From the NCBI GenBank assembly GCA_963930775.1, contig OZ005704.1:2728001-2792000 (forward strand): a DNA stretch of 64,000 nt, in the 5' to 3' direction. Source of the DNA: Cliona cf. orientalis (lineage: Eukaryota; Porifera; Demospongiae; Clionaida; Clionaidae). Both the position numbers and the translations under genes were made by a program. Shown here in pieces: positions 49,805-60,423 of the stretch. A model generated the notes under the pieces. The model had not been told where the DNA came from. It saw nothing but the letters and a program-made list of their open reading frames with translations, and did not search any database. The number at the start of each line of letters is the position of its first letter. Position 1 is the first letter of the stretch.

Positions 49805-51835
49805 CCAGCATGCTTTCCTTGTCTTTAATTCTTGTATGCAGAGGATGCTTGTCACGGTCGCGCGACTCTATCAAAAGTGAATTGCACAATTTTGTGTGTC
49901 CACAAAGACTGCATTTGTTGCCCTCAAGAAAGATTTTGTGCATTGTAGCTAGCCGAGTTGCCCGAGGTCCTGAGGCCAAAAAAAAGAAAGAATCAAGCAC
50001 CTTTTCTGTAGATGGGCTGCCGTTTGTCCTTATGGTATTTTCCTGGGACCTGCTAGCGGTGTAGACCTTCGTTAAACGCCTCGATAGATCCAGCATCAGG
50101 CAAAGAGTGCTAATGACGACCTAAAGTACAGTGCATTTTTATAAAGCAAGCGCAGCAAGGGCCAAATAAGCTCAGGTAAATTCAATCTGCGTACGATTCG
50201 GGCTGTTATTGAAGCTCGCAGACCCAAGTGCTTGAGTTTGCCGAGTTCGTTTCAAGTTTGTACCACACGCTACTCATTTCACCCTGGTTTTATTCCATAT
50301 TTGGAATTCTATTAGAAAGCTACACATGTAGCTTTCATTCATTTCAAAATTTACTTTTCCATGTCCATTTGATATAAATTACTCCGTATGCTTTATCCGA
50401 GTTCTGCCCACACTAGTTGGAAGTAGTCGTTCCCAACTACTCAGCATTTTTTGCTGCCACTAAAGCCAACACACAGACTAAAAGTGTAGTTTGGCTATTG
50501 ACCAACATCAGTCAAATCATCCTGGGCAGAACCCTATTCTATGTATAAGGCTATCAATAGAATATTATGTGGAGCCCACATAATACCTTATACTAAACCA
50601 GTGGTCATTTATGGCTGCATACACAAGTGCTTACTGTGCTATCATTTATATGTATGTAGGTATCTATGCTGAATTATCATTCAAGATGCACATGCAAATG
50701 ACAATTGTGAAGGACTGAGTCTCTACAACAGTGGTTGAAGAAAATAAGAGCACAGGACGGGGGCAGAAGACTGAATTTAAAGAGCTGGAGGTAAACAATT
50801 ATGATAACATGCCTTTGTATACATTTTTGAACAGCTGGAGTATACATAATATTATCAGGTAGCTTATGATTGGAAACCTTAGTTTGAATTCCCGTAAATG
50901 CATTCGGTCCTAAATAGGTTAAAACTATCAAATTATATTTGTCTGTCGGTCTGTCCGTCAGTAACAGAGGGCCAGCGGAAGCAATTTGACCTCGAGGCAC
51001 ACCATGCTGGATCTCGGGCTACTGAGTGTTTTAAGTGAGAACTCGGCGTTCTCTGTGAATGGAAATTGTGGCACTGGCTACAGGTGGGAACGATAGCTAC
51101 TGAACGGACCGTTCAAAGATTAAGCAATACTGGGCACTTACATGTAGCGGCCTGCAGTTAGCTAGGCAGCTGGATTCATGTGGTGGAGTCGTCGTCGTGG
51201 AGGTAGCTGATTCTGTGATTGGCTTCTGAGCTTGTGTTCAGATGTCGGAGAGGGAGACGGCAAGCGAACTAACAAGTTTCTTGGCCAGTTGATTAATTAG
51301 AATACAGGATGTCAAAATGTGCATGCTTATGGAAGGTTTTAGTAATTTGGCTATGTGCTCCAAGTGGGTGTCAAACGGTGCATGCACAACAGAATGTTTG
51401 AGAGTTAACTTGGCCAGTCCTTGCTAGCAATGCTGATAACCTTAGCTCTCAGAAGCAACATGTACGATTAGATTAGAGTCATCTACAAGCATCAGTTCAT
51501 TTTCTCCCGTGCACACTACAAACCTAACAAACCAGGGAGTGGGCGAGCGAAGCGAGCCCCACTCCTTGTAAGCTAAAACAAATTAACTAGCATCTATATA
51601 TATTATATAATATAATATTTGAGCAAAGATACATGTAATTATGATGCTCTGGTACTTGTATATTCACAGGAAGACGACTTTTTTTGTGGATGAGTGAAAA
51701 GTTGGCAAAGAGAACGAACCTCAGATCAAAAGAGGAAAGAAGTAAAGACACAATTCTAGTGATCATGACTGTACGTAAGATGTACATATGCCAACATTTC
51801 ATTAATATTACGACTTTCCAAAATTAAGTTACCAT
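49803..51835. other. No recognised gene
   Basis: About 2 kb without a convincing exon. A minus-strand frame at 49668-50096 has no domain and runs into the CT repeat. A short frame with a good start context at about 51003-51085, followed by a GTGGGA donor-like site, could be a tiny first exon but has no support. The missing N-terminal exons of the Eph-like gene would be expected here but were not found. Confidence 0.45.
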
Positions 51836-52290
51836 TAAAACTCTTTTAAGATTTGTACTGCTGCTTAATGCTCTTTTTTGGCTGATTTCAGATTGATTTT
51901 AATGTATTCTTCAAACAATATTAAGTTCATTTTGAGATAGCAACAAATTTAAGACTGTAGATTAAGATTGTTTTCATATAATATTAAGACAGACGCATGC
52001 TCATGAACACACATTTTAAGACTTGTTTCAGACACAATTAAGTTCATTGTAAGACACTTTTAAGATCTCTACTGGTTTCTACACATTATTTTTTCATACC
52101 CCACTCAGACCCTTTTCTGCTTCTTTAAGATCCTTAAGGTGTCCAATTTTAAGACCATTTTCCGACCGTTTTTTGGTCGTTTTAAAACCCTTTCTTGACC
52201 TTTTCAAGGACTTTTCATGTTCTGTGGTCCTATCCTTTCCCAGACAAATTATTAAGACTCTTCTCATGGTATTTTAAGACTCCCTTCTCC
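51836..52290 (+). repeat. TTTAAGACT-type degenerate repeat, second block
   Basis: Imperfect units such as CTCTTTTAAGA, ATTTTAAGAC and TTTCAGA recur to about 52280 and end CTCCAGTAGTGC, as at 583-1015. The block runs right up to the first Eph-like exon, whose acceptor AGTAGTGCAG overlaps the shared end. The exon thus appears to use a repeat-derived splice acceptor. Confidence 0.65.
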
Positions 52291-52300
52291 AGTAGTGCAG

Positions 52301-54094
52301 GTGCTGCGTTTCATGGCTTACTACAAAGTTTGCCAAAAAACCCAAGCAGGTCTTGCAATATATCCAGAAGTTCCACTTCCACCACACACGTCAGGACCCA
52401 ACGATAGGATTATGAGACTTGCTCAATGTGTTGCCCATGCTCACAATATCACTTCCCTTGAAACATATGCATATAAGGATCAGTGCATGCAAAATGTGGA
52501 ATGTATCTGTGACCCTGGGTATGAACGATCAGCTGGCTGCACTGCATGCGTCCGTAAGTGACGATCATAAATCTTATTTCACTGTGATAGTTACTGTTTG
52601 GTCTATTTATAGCTTGCACCAAGGGATATTATAAAAGTTTACTGAACTCCACCTGTGTACCCTGTCCAAAGAACAGTAATAGTACAGATGGTGCCGACCA
52701 CTGTGAATGTATTGATGGCTACTACAGAGCACCAAATGAGGGCATTGGAATGATATGTACTGGTAAATTTTGGCACTGCAGGTATTAATGACAAATTCAT
52801 TCATTTATGACTTCTATTGTATTATAGCTCCTCCAGATCCTATCCCAAACAAACTGAGGATAGTGGGTATATGTGATACAACTGCTGAGCTTGCCTGGGA
52901 AAAACCAGAAGAAGTTGGAAGAGATGATTTCTACTATTCTATCAACAGGACTAATCCAGATACAAGCGAGGAAATCGTGGTTAATGTAAATTATACAGTC
53001 GAGCCTCTGATAACGGACCCTCCGAGAAGCGGACAACCTCTCTACAGCGGACAAGTGCCGTGTTACCGATTGAATTTAGCATAGTTATAGTACATTAGCA
53101 ACCTCCGAGAAGCGGACGCTTCTCGATTCCGGACAGCGGACAAGATCCAAGCTCCCAACGTGACTTTTCAATGCAAAACTGCCTCTAAATAGCGGACATC
53201 CGGAAACCACGCCCTTAAATTAACGATGCCACGCCCACCTTTGCCACAATCTAGGCGGTCGCGATATTATGCCGCATGCGCGATAATACTATTATCCTTG
53301 AATCCAGATAATGATTTTGGAGTAGCCAGCACTTCAGAAACAAAAAAAAATCAGCCTGTGCTATATTGATACTGAAAACAAAACATACCAACCTCTTAAT
53401 TATCATCTCTATGCTCTTATCATGCATTTCAGTACATTTACTAGGATAATACAATCAAAATGGGTTGAAAAATCATGAACCTCCGAGATAGGGACAACCT
53501 CCGAACAAAGGACAAGAGGCCCATTCCCAAAGTGTCCTTTATTCGGAGGCTCGACTGTATTGATAATAGGGACGTTGTTGCATTCAAGGTAACCAACCGG
53601 TCTTGCACCAAAAACTACCTATACATTTTCTGTTTGTGTTCACAATGGAGTGAGTCAATTTGATCAAATCCACGAGAAGCTGAGAGTGGTAGCGAAACAA
53701 GCAACAACAAGACAAGGAAGTATGCTAACTTAAAGATAAAGTTTTTATTATTAATAATTATTTTTCTCATTTTAGATGTGTTTGTGCATAACAACATGGA
53801 GCTATCCAACAACTCTGTTGTTCTCAGAGAAGAGATCGGAGAAGGAGAAAAGGCTTTAATCTGTCAAACTTTATCTGATGCGCAGTGTGGTAGCAATGCA
53901 ACACCAGCAATGATTTTCCCCAACGGCACGGAAGTTTTGCCAGCAGGAAATGGCCATACAGTGTATTCAACGCCTGGGGATGGACAAGTGCGTCTCAACA
54001 GAAAACTGGAAGATGACTCTCCACTTGCATGGCTCGTACTACTGTCAAGTTTCAGACAGTGAAGGAAACATACAGAAAATGTTTATCAGAATTG
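52301..54094 (+). pseudogene. Eph-receptor-like ectodomain (partial) with FN3 and Ig modules, damaged
   Basis: Exon 52301-52553 encodes the last strand of an ephrin-binding-like domain (MAYYKVCQKTQAGLAIYP, as Eph VYYKKCP..LAVFP) and the start of the Cys-rich region (CICDPGYERSAGCTAC). Exon 52613-52762 continues it (GYYKSLLNSTCVPCPKNSNS, GADHCECIDGYYRAP), and exon 52828-53719 starts CTAPPDPIPNKLRIVGIC and encodes an FN3 domain. The FN3 exon is broken by a 562-bp insertion (52996-53557) and by a one-base frame change near 53590-53600, before GLAPKTTYTFSVCVHNG. Exon 53776-54094 encodes an Ig-like module with another one-base shift near 54026, before HGSYYCQVSD. Introns are phase 1. Upstream Eph exons, membrane segment and kinase are not present. 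I judge it a pseudogene of an Eph-like receptor; sequence errors could explain the shifts but not the insertion. Confidence 0.75.
52996..53557. mobile_element. 562-bp mariner-type MITE in the FN3 exon
   Basis: Termini CAGTCGAGCCTC and GAGGCTCGACTG are perfect inverted repeats flanked by TA (52994-52995 and 53558-53559), as in Tc1/mariner elements. Inside are several ACCTCCGAGAAGCGGACA-like subterminal copies in both orientations. Removing the element and one TA restores the FN3 frame ..NVNYIDNRDVVAFK, which proves it entered coding sequence. No transposase is encoded. Confidence 0.92.
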
Positions 54095-54160
54095 GTATAC
54101 ATTACACTAAAACTGTGTGGATTTATGATCATATATTATTATTATTATTATATTGTTTAG

Positions 54161-55826
54161 CAACTATTCAGTTGTCCAGAGAATTACCAGCCTGTGAACG
54201 TAAGTTACTACAATAAAATCAGTACAATCTTTATATTATAGAAGTTAATTATAAAATTGCAGCCATTACGTGCCCTGAACTAGAGGATCCAGCCAATGGA
54301 GATATCACAGTGTTTGGCTTTGTAGTTGGTAGTGTAGCCTCTTATACTTGTAATGTCAACTACGAACTTGAAGGAATATCCATCAGAATCTGTGGCAGTG
54401 ATCTGCAATGGACTGGAGAAACACCAACATGCGAACGTAAGGCATACATATAGGCTTGCATGGTGAAATTTTTGTCCCGTGAAAATATTCACATGACATG
54501 GTAATTTATAGTAACTGTTATCCACTTACCAACAGTGGTGGGTATATATAAAAAATATTATATAGACTGTGGTGATCTCTTAGCTCAGATATACCTAATG
54601 GTGGAGCTCAGTACAAAGCTCAACTTTGGAAGTACAGATGCAACACTGGATTTGAATTAGTTGGACTAAGGTCTTGCAAATCGTTGGGAATAATAAGGCA
54701 CTGTTCCAAGTTGTCAGCATAAGCTACCGTAGATCGTGAACTTTTTGCCGTTAAAAATTTTTGTCAACGACCTTTTCCGACGAAAATTAAACATGAAATA
54801 TTTGTATAATGTATGTCGACCTATACCTATTTTGGTTGTTAAAGTCTGGTGACAAAAGTAAGACTATGCGAAAAATTTACAAGCGAAATACTTTACCGGT
54901 GAAAATATCCCGATCTAGCTTTTGAAATTTCGTGTCATAATATTATACAGGTATTGACTGTGGCAGCCTGTTATCACCTACAAATGGACAAATTACTGTC
55001 TCTTCAACTACTGTTGGAAGCACAGCCAGTTATACTTGTTCGTCTGGCTATAACCTATCTGGAGCCACAGTGAGAACCTGCCAGGCTAATGGACAGTGGA
55101 ATGGAACTGCCCCTGTGTGTGTACCTGTGCCCACCACTAGTGCTCCATCACCAGCTACCACACAACAGCCAACATCACCAACTGGTGCAGCATCTCAATT
55201 ACAATAAATTATCATTTTCATCATCATTTTTTATAATGCAGGTCTAAGAATTGAACTGAATGGCACTGTATATTCTAATGGAAGCATGGTTTACATTGAT
55301 GATATTGGGGAAGGCATCAATGCTTTGATTTGTCATACTAGTCGACTTGATTGCTGCAGCATTGTAGGGAGTAGATATGGAGAGTTCTATTATCCTAATG
55401 GAACTTTAGTGGGTATCAAGAGTAAAAATGAGCCAGCATATAGAAGCAGAGGATCACAATTGATTCGTCTTAACCGAAACAGTGGGTCCTTGTCTCTCCC
55501 ATCCTTGGGGCAGTACCGTTGTGAAATCCCCACTGAAAGTGGTGAACAGCAATCCATCTCAATCAATATTACAGGTAAACGGTTGTATTGCTGTTAACAT
55601 TACATTCCTTAATACCTTTTTCTTCCAGCTCGTCCAGAAGAACTACTTGTAATGTGTCCACAGCTCAGTGATCCCATTGGTGGTTCAGTGACCATTAATG
55701 CTGATATAATTGTTCCTGGCTCAAGGGCAACATACTCATGTGATGATAAACATCAACTCAGTGGACCTTCTGTTAGAGAGTGCCAGGAGAATGGAACTTG
55801 GAGTGAAATTGGACCAACTTGTGAAA
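54161..55826 (+). CDS. CCP and Ig-like receptor exons, module unit 1
   Basis: The exons are 54161-54199 (linker), 54263-54436 (CCP, TCPELEDPANG..SYTCNVNYEL..ICGSDLQWTGETPTC), 54951-55184 (CCP plus Thr/Ser/Pro linker), 55242-55574 (Ig-like, LICHTSRLDCC, GEFYYPNGT, GQYRCEIPTESG) and 55629-55826 (CCP, MCPQLSDPIGG..YSCDD..GTWSEIGPTC). Each CCP has the four cysteines and Trp. Every exon starts and ends in phase 1, so any can be skipped or shuffled without changing frame. A decayed CCP lies between at about 54565-54700. These are extracellular adhesion or recognition modules. They may belong to the same gene as the Eph-like exons upstream; the gene's ends are not certain. Confidence 0.75.
54565..54700 (+). 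pseudogene. Decayed CCP exon
   Basis: Fragments DCGDLL, then in another frame DIPNGGAQYKAQLWKYRCNT and GFELVGLRSC, show a former CCP exon that has lost its frame and its splice sites. Confidence 0.65.
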
Positions 55827-56715
55827 GTATGATTGTGGGATAATAATCGATCATGCATGACATTGGCTCAATATTTAGCGCAAAGTGACAATTATTGACA
55901 TAAATATCCCGTGTTTGCTGTTGCTTAGGAATATCTCCTGAACTTCGAACTTGGACCAAGAGGTAGGGTGTCGCCAGGCTGATAAAAATACGTCTGCAAT
56001 GGCAATTTTAGCTTATAATTGTGAATGGCAGTTATCAACAGTTGGTACGTATTATTGGCACAAGGTATACTTTCAATTGAATACTGTCAATCATCATCAC
56101 TTGGAGCTTTATCATCACAGTGCATGCAATCCAAGAGTAAGAAAATTATACAAAATATACTAGCAGGTGCATAATCATGAGCTCTAGGTACTGAGGCAAC
56201 TTTATATTCATAGGTGAGCTTGTTCGATCTTGATCGTTTTTTCAAACTCGGCAGAAGCGCCTCAGAAACAGCACCATCATGTCTTTGCCCCTGTATTGAG
56301 AAAGTAAGACACTGTGAGGGTCATCTTATCACAAATGGAGCAAAATTTACCTTCAAAAGTCTAGTCTGAAGCAGAGAAGCGAGTCACGATTAACCACGCG
56401 AAGTTATTATTAAATGCGCCATGCCAACTGCCTACACTAGGCCCTATGTTGATAATCGATACCCGTATTTCCGATAGTGGGTACCTGTCGGTAATTGGCA
56501 CATTATGCTAATACTCCCTATCATCCATTTACAGTATAATTATAACAATATATCCTGCTTTAACACTCCCCGATAATGGAAATGTCAACCAGCTTGGAAA
56601 TACACCTGCAGGTGGCCTAGCTTTCTGTGTTTGTAGTGATAATTTTGAGCAGTCCGGTGATATATCTCATGAATGTGGACCTATTGGACAATGGACTAAT
56701 AGGAATACACAAGAA
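54951..56715 (+). repeat. Internal duplication, unit 1 (partner 57741-59486)
   Basis: The exon series CCP-Ig-CCP-CCP occurs twice in the same order, along with intron sequence (AATGTATGTCRACCTATACC occurs at about 54810 and 57338). In this unit the fourth exon is decayed; in the partner the first two are. Confidence 0.88.
56540..56715 (+). pseudogene. Decayed CCP exon, counterpart of 59313-59486
   Basis: ATCCTGCTTTAACACTCCCC to GGACAATGGACTAAT aligns with the intact exon at 59313-59486. The acceptor lacks the intact context, CTC TAT became a frame with CVCSDNFEQS, and the end GAAGCTCCACTTTGTGAAG is lost. 55827-56539 and 56716-57740 hold no other exon. Confidence 0.85.
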
Positions 56716-57740
56716 CACACCATACAACCTACAGATACAGAATATCCATACACTATATTCAAAGGCAGTCTCCAAAATTTTAGGAATCCAATAAAATGAT
56801 GCTGCCATGCATGTGTATTATGCCCCCTGTTAGAAACCAGATGCTTTGTAGAAAACACATGCAGTACTTAAACATCAATTTCGGATCCACCCCAAACAAT
56901 TTTTCAATAGCAAAACCAGTAATGTCATATACCTAATCATATGCAAAACACCTGGCTGTGGAGCACAATATGTGGCCGGGCTACACCGCCAGGCCAATTA
57001 TATGTTACAGTAGAATAAAAGAGCACTTATCCGACGATTCGATGATTAAACATCACAGAGACAAAGCACAAATACAAAATAATAAGATTCCAAATCTTAG
57101 CCCAGGCACCAACCAATGAAACAAATAGAGAACTTTGGTTAAAAAGACAAGAATACCTATGGAGCGATATGCCGACAAGGCATCCTAAACAAACTCAGGA
57201 ATAAAGGCCTAAACAAATTAATATATGACCCCATGCACCTTTCGTTCCAATCCAGACTCCTAGTACAAACCTATAAAGGTACAAAGCGCGAGTGATCCCC
57301 GCCCACCACAGATTATTACTGCGAAATATTTTGTGTAATGTATGTCAACCTATACCTATTTTGGTCGCTAAAGTCTGGCGAGACTATGTGAAAGCCCCCC
57401 TGCATTTTTAGCTCAAGTTCCTGCATATATAGGTAGTTTTGTTTTGCATATCAAGCCCCCCCTCCCTAACTGTAAGTAGAGTCCATAAGCCAAAACAAAC
57501 AGTAGTTAGAGCTAGCAAACTAGCTATTTGTGTCATTATGCCTTACTTTGAGCCAAAGAAAATACAGAGATCGCATGCCCATGCATGACATTGTAGCATT
57601 CCACAGTCAGTAATGTTCGTCACACAGAAATGTAACGATCTCACGTATAAGTTCCCTCCCCACCTTTGGCCAATGCTAGCATGTACAAAGGGAAGAGAGT
57701 ATAATCATGGGATTCTATGATAATAATTATTATTGTACAG

Positions 57741-58366
57741 GTATTGACTGTGGCAGCCTGTTGTCACCTACAAATGGACAAATTACTGTCTCTTCAACTA
57801 CCGTTGGAAGCACAGCCAGTTATACTTATTCGTCTGGCTATAACCTATCTGGAGCCACAGTAAGAACCTGCCAGGCTAATGGACAGTGGAATGGAACTGC
57901 CCCTGTGTGTGTACCTGTGCCCACCACTAGTGCTCCATCACCAGCTACCACACAACAGCCAACATCACCAACAGGTGCAGCATCTCAATTACAATATTCT
58001 CATTATCATCATCATTTTTTATGAACAATGCAGGTCTAGGAATTGAACTGAATGGCACTGTATATCCTAATGGAAGCATGGTTTACGTTGATGATGTTGG
58101 GGAAGGCAGCAATGCTTTGATTTGTCATACTAGTCGACGTGACTGCTGCAGCATTGTAGGGAGTAGATAAGGAGAGTTCTATTATCCTAATGGAACTTTA
58201 GTGGGTATCAGGGGTAAAAATGAGCCTATGTATAGAAACAGAGGATCACAATTGATTCGTCTTAACCGAAACAGTGGCTCCTTGTCTCTCCCACCCTTGG
58301 GGTGGTACCGTTGCGAAATCCCCACTGAAAGTGGTGAACAGCAATCTATCTCAATCAATATTACAG
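57741..58366 (+). pseudogene. CCP and Ig exons of unit 2, damaged
   Basis: Exon 57741-57974 copies the CCP at 54951 but TGT became TAT (SYTYSSGYNL for SYTCSSGYNL), removing a disulfide cysteine. Exon 58034-58366 copies the Ig at 55242 but TAT became TAA at 58168-58170 (GSR then stop, before GEFYYPNG). Splice sites and the rest of both exons are intact, so skipping both would keep frame (phase 1-1). As read, the full exon chain would terminate here. Confidence 0.85.
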
Positions 58367-58743
58367 GTACTAATAATAATGCTGTTGCCAAGAATAAATT
58401 AATAATGATGTCGAATGCACTATTATGTTGGCGACTACTGTAACATGTCTAGAATAGGGGCTAAACACTTGATTTTTCTTAGATCTGTGAAGAATAGAGG
58501 CATTTTTTGTGAGTTTTATGCTAGATTCTTCATGAATGCTTGTTGTGCATTGTGATCTGCTCGCATTTTCATACTCGTATTGGACTGCACTTGAGGCCAC
58601 GCCCACAACATACAAGCATTCTCATTGGTAAATTTTAAATTCCTGGCGTGTAACATCTTTATGAAGTATATAGCGCATTCGATTCTCTCTTCCCCTCCTT
58701 TTCTCTTGCTGTCACTAATAGTACATTCCTCAATTTCTTCCAG

Positions 58744-60121
58744 CTCGTCCAGAAGAACTAATGTGTCCACAGCTCAGTGATCCCATTGGTGGTTCCGTGA
58801 CTGTTAGTGCTCATATTCTAGTTCCTGGCTCAAGGGCAATGTACTCATGTGATGATAGACATCGACTCAGTGGATCTTCTGTTAGAGAGTGCCAGGAAGA
58901 TGGAACTTGGAGTGAAATTGAACCAACTTGTGAAGGTAGCTATGATTATGGGATGATAATCTATCATGACCAACTTCTTTTGGTGGACATCAGGGACACA
59001 ATGACCATGCCCCCAAACACACCCATTCCACACCCGTACCACACCTGCTAGGACTAATTAAACCCGAGAATGTGACCTTAGTGCCACTAATCATTAAGTT
59101 GCTCAGCCGTTTACAAGTGCAATTGGTAAGCTATAACTGTAATTAGCTCAGTCAGGTAGAAAGTCTGGGATATTTAAGCCAGGCAAGTTCCGTGCAGGAT
59201 ACGGGACAAGACCTCCAATTTCGGGACTGTCCTGGATGTTCCGGGACAGTTGGCGCGGCACATATGCATGACATTGCGTCACAATTTAATACTCCCTATC
59301 ATCCATTTACAGTAATCCTATGTCCTGCTTTAACACCCCCTGATAACGGAAGTGTCAACCAGCTTGGAAATACACCTGGAGGCCTGGCTCTCTATGTTTG
59401 TAATGATAATTTTGAGCTGTCTGGTGACATGCTACGTGAATGTGGACCTAATGGACAATGGACTGGTGAAGCTCCACTTTGTGAAGGTGAGGAGCGTGTG
59501 CAGTGGCTTGCCTGCATGTGTGTTATCATAATATTATCAATGTATATACCACCTCATAGCTACTATCAGCTGTCCTCCTCTGGAACACCCTGCCAATGGG
59601 TTAGTGACAACTGAAGGGAACTCTCCTGGATCTGTGGCAACATACTCTTGTAATGAAGATCACTCGTTGCTGGGATCAGCCACTAGTCAGTGTCAGTCAA
59701 ATGGAGCTTGGAGTAATCTACCACCATCATGCTCCAACAGTACGTTACCCAATTTCCGTGTAGCGATAATCTATCCCCATTTCCTTATAATATTATTATA
59801 GTTGGATTTCAGTTGAATGGGCAGTTTTATGCCAGTGGTAGCTCACTCTCCCTGTCATCTATTGGGGAGGGAGAGAGTGCACTTCTATGTATGACAGATG
59901 GAACCTGCTGTACCCCACCTAATCGTGCTGGAGAATTTTATTATCCTGATAATACTCTTGTCCGTACTCGAGGGACTGGTGATGACTTGTACAGGGATAG
60001 GGGGGAACAAATGATTCGACTTCATCGCAGAAACAGTGCCACATCACCAATTGGAACATACAAATGTGAAATACCTGACTCCAGTGGAGATACTCAAGAA
60101 ATTTTTGTAACTCTTAACTAG
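58744..60121 (+). CDS. CCP-CCP-CCP-Ig exons, module unit 2 end
   Basis: The exons are 58744-58935 (CCP, two codons shorter than its partner 55629), 59313-59486 (CCP, CPALTPPDNGSVNQL, CGPNGQWTGEAPLC), 59560-59739 (CCP, SCPPLEHPANG, GAWSNLPPSC) and 59802-60121 (Ig-like, ALLCMTDGTCC, GEFYYPDNT, GTYKCEIPDSSGD). All are phase 1-1 except the last, which reads to a stop TAG at 60119-60121 after EIFVTLN. In the sister Ig exons this place carries a phase-1 donor. Either the chain ends here as a secreted protein, or the donor was lost, or the earlier GTAACT (60108) is used. No membrane segment is seen. Confidence 0.72.
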
Positions 60122-60286
60122 TGATATCCCAATTCTACACACACAAGCATAGTGATTAATTAATTGAATATCATTTGTATGTATTATTGTTGAATTTCCA
60201 GAAATTTTTCACAATAATAAGGTGGTCTCCCTGGCAGAAAATAATAGTCTATTATTTTCAGATGTTTGTTCTCCCACACCATGCAT

Positions 60287-60309
60287 GGGGGGGGGGGGGG
60301 GGGGGGGGG
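60287..60309 (+). repeat. Poly-G run
   Basis: About 23 consecutive G, similar to the run at 44957-44979. Length is likely uncertain in the assembly. The surrounding 60122-60423 has no clear exon. Confidence 0.9.
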
Positions 60310-60423
60310 TTACTATTGATAGCTAGCAGGAAAACATGCATGCATGGTATTTTGAGTTTGTAGTTTATATTAGAGCTTCAGTAGCTAGATGCATAACTGT
60401 CCTCAATTCTTCCACCTTTCCAG

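Noticed and set aside
49668..50096. 142-codon minus-strand frame
   Set aside because: A third of it is the CT microsatellite; the rest matches no domain and has no splice support.
51003..51085. Short frame MLDLGLLSVLSENSAF with a donor-like end
   Set aside because: The start context is good but there is no domain, no signal peptide and no partner exon in phase that I could find.
53475..53663. Frame starting in the MITE and running into the FN3 exon
   Set aside because: Its start lies in the mobile element and after 53595 it follows the wrong frame; FN3 signal GLAPKTTYTF is in the neighbouring frame.
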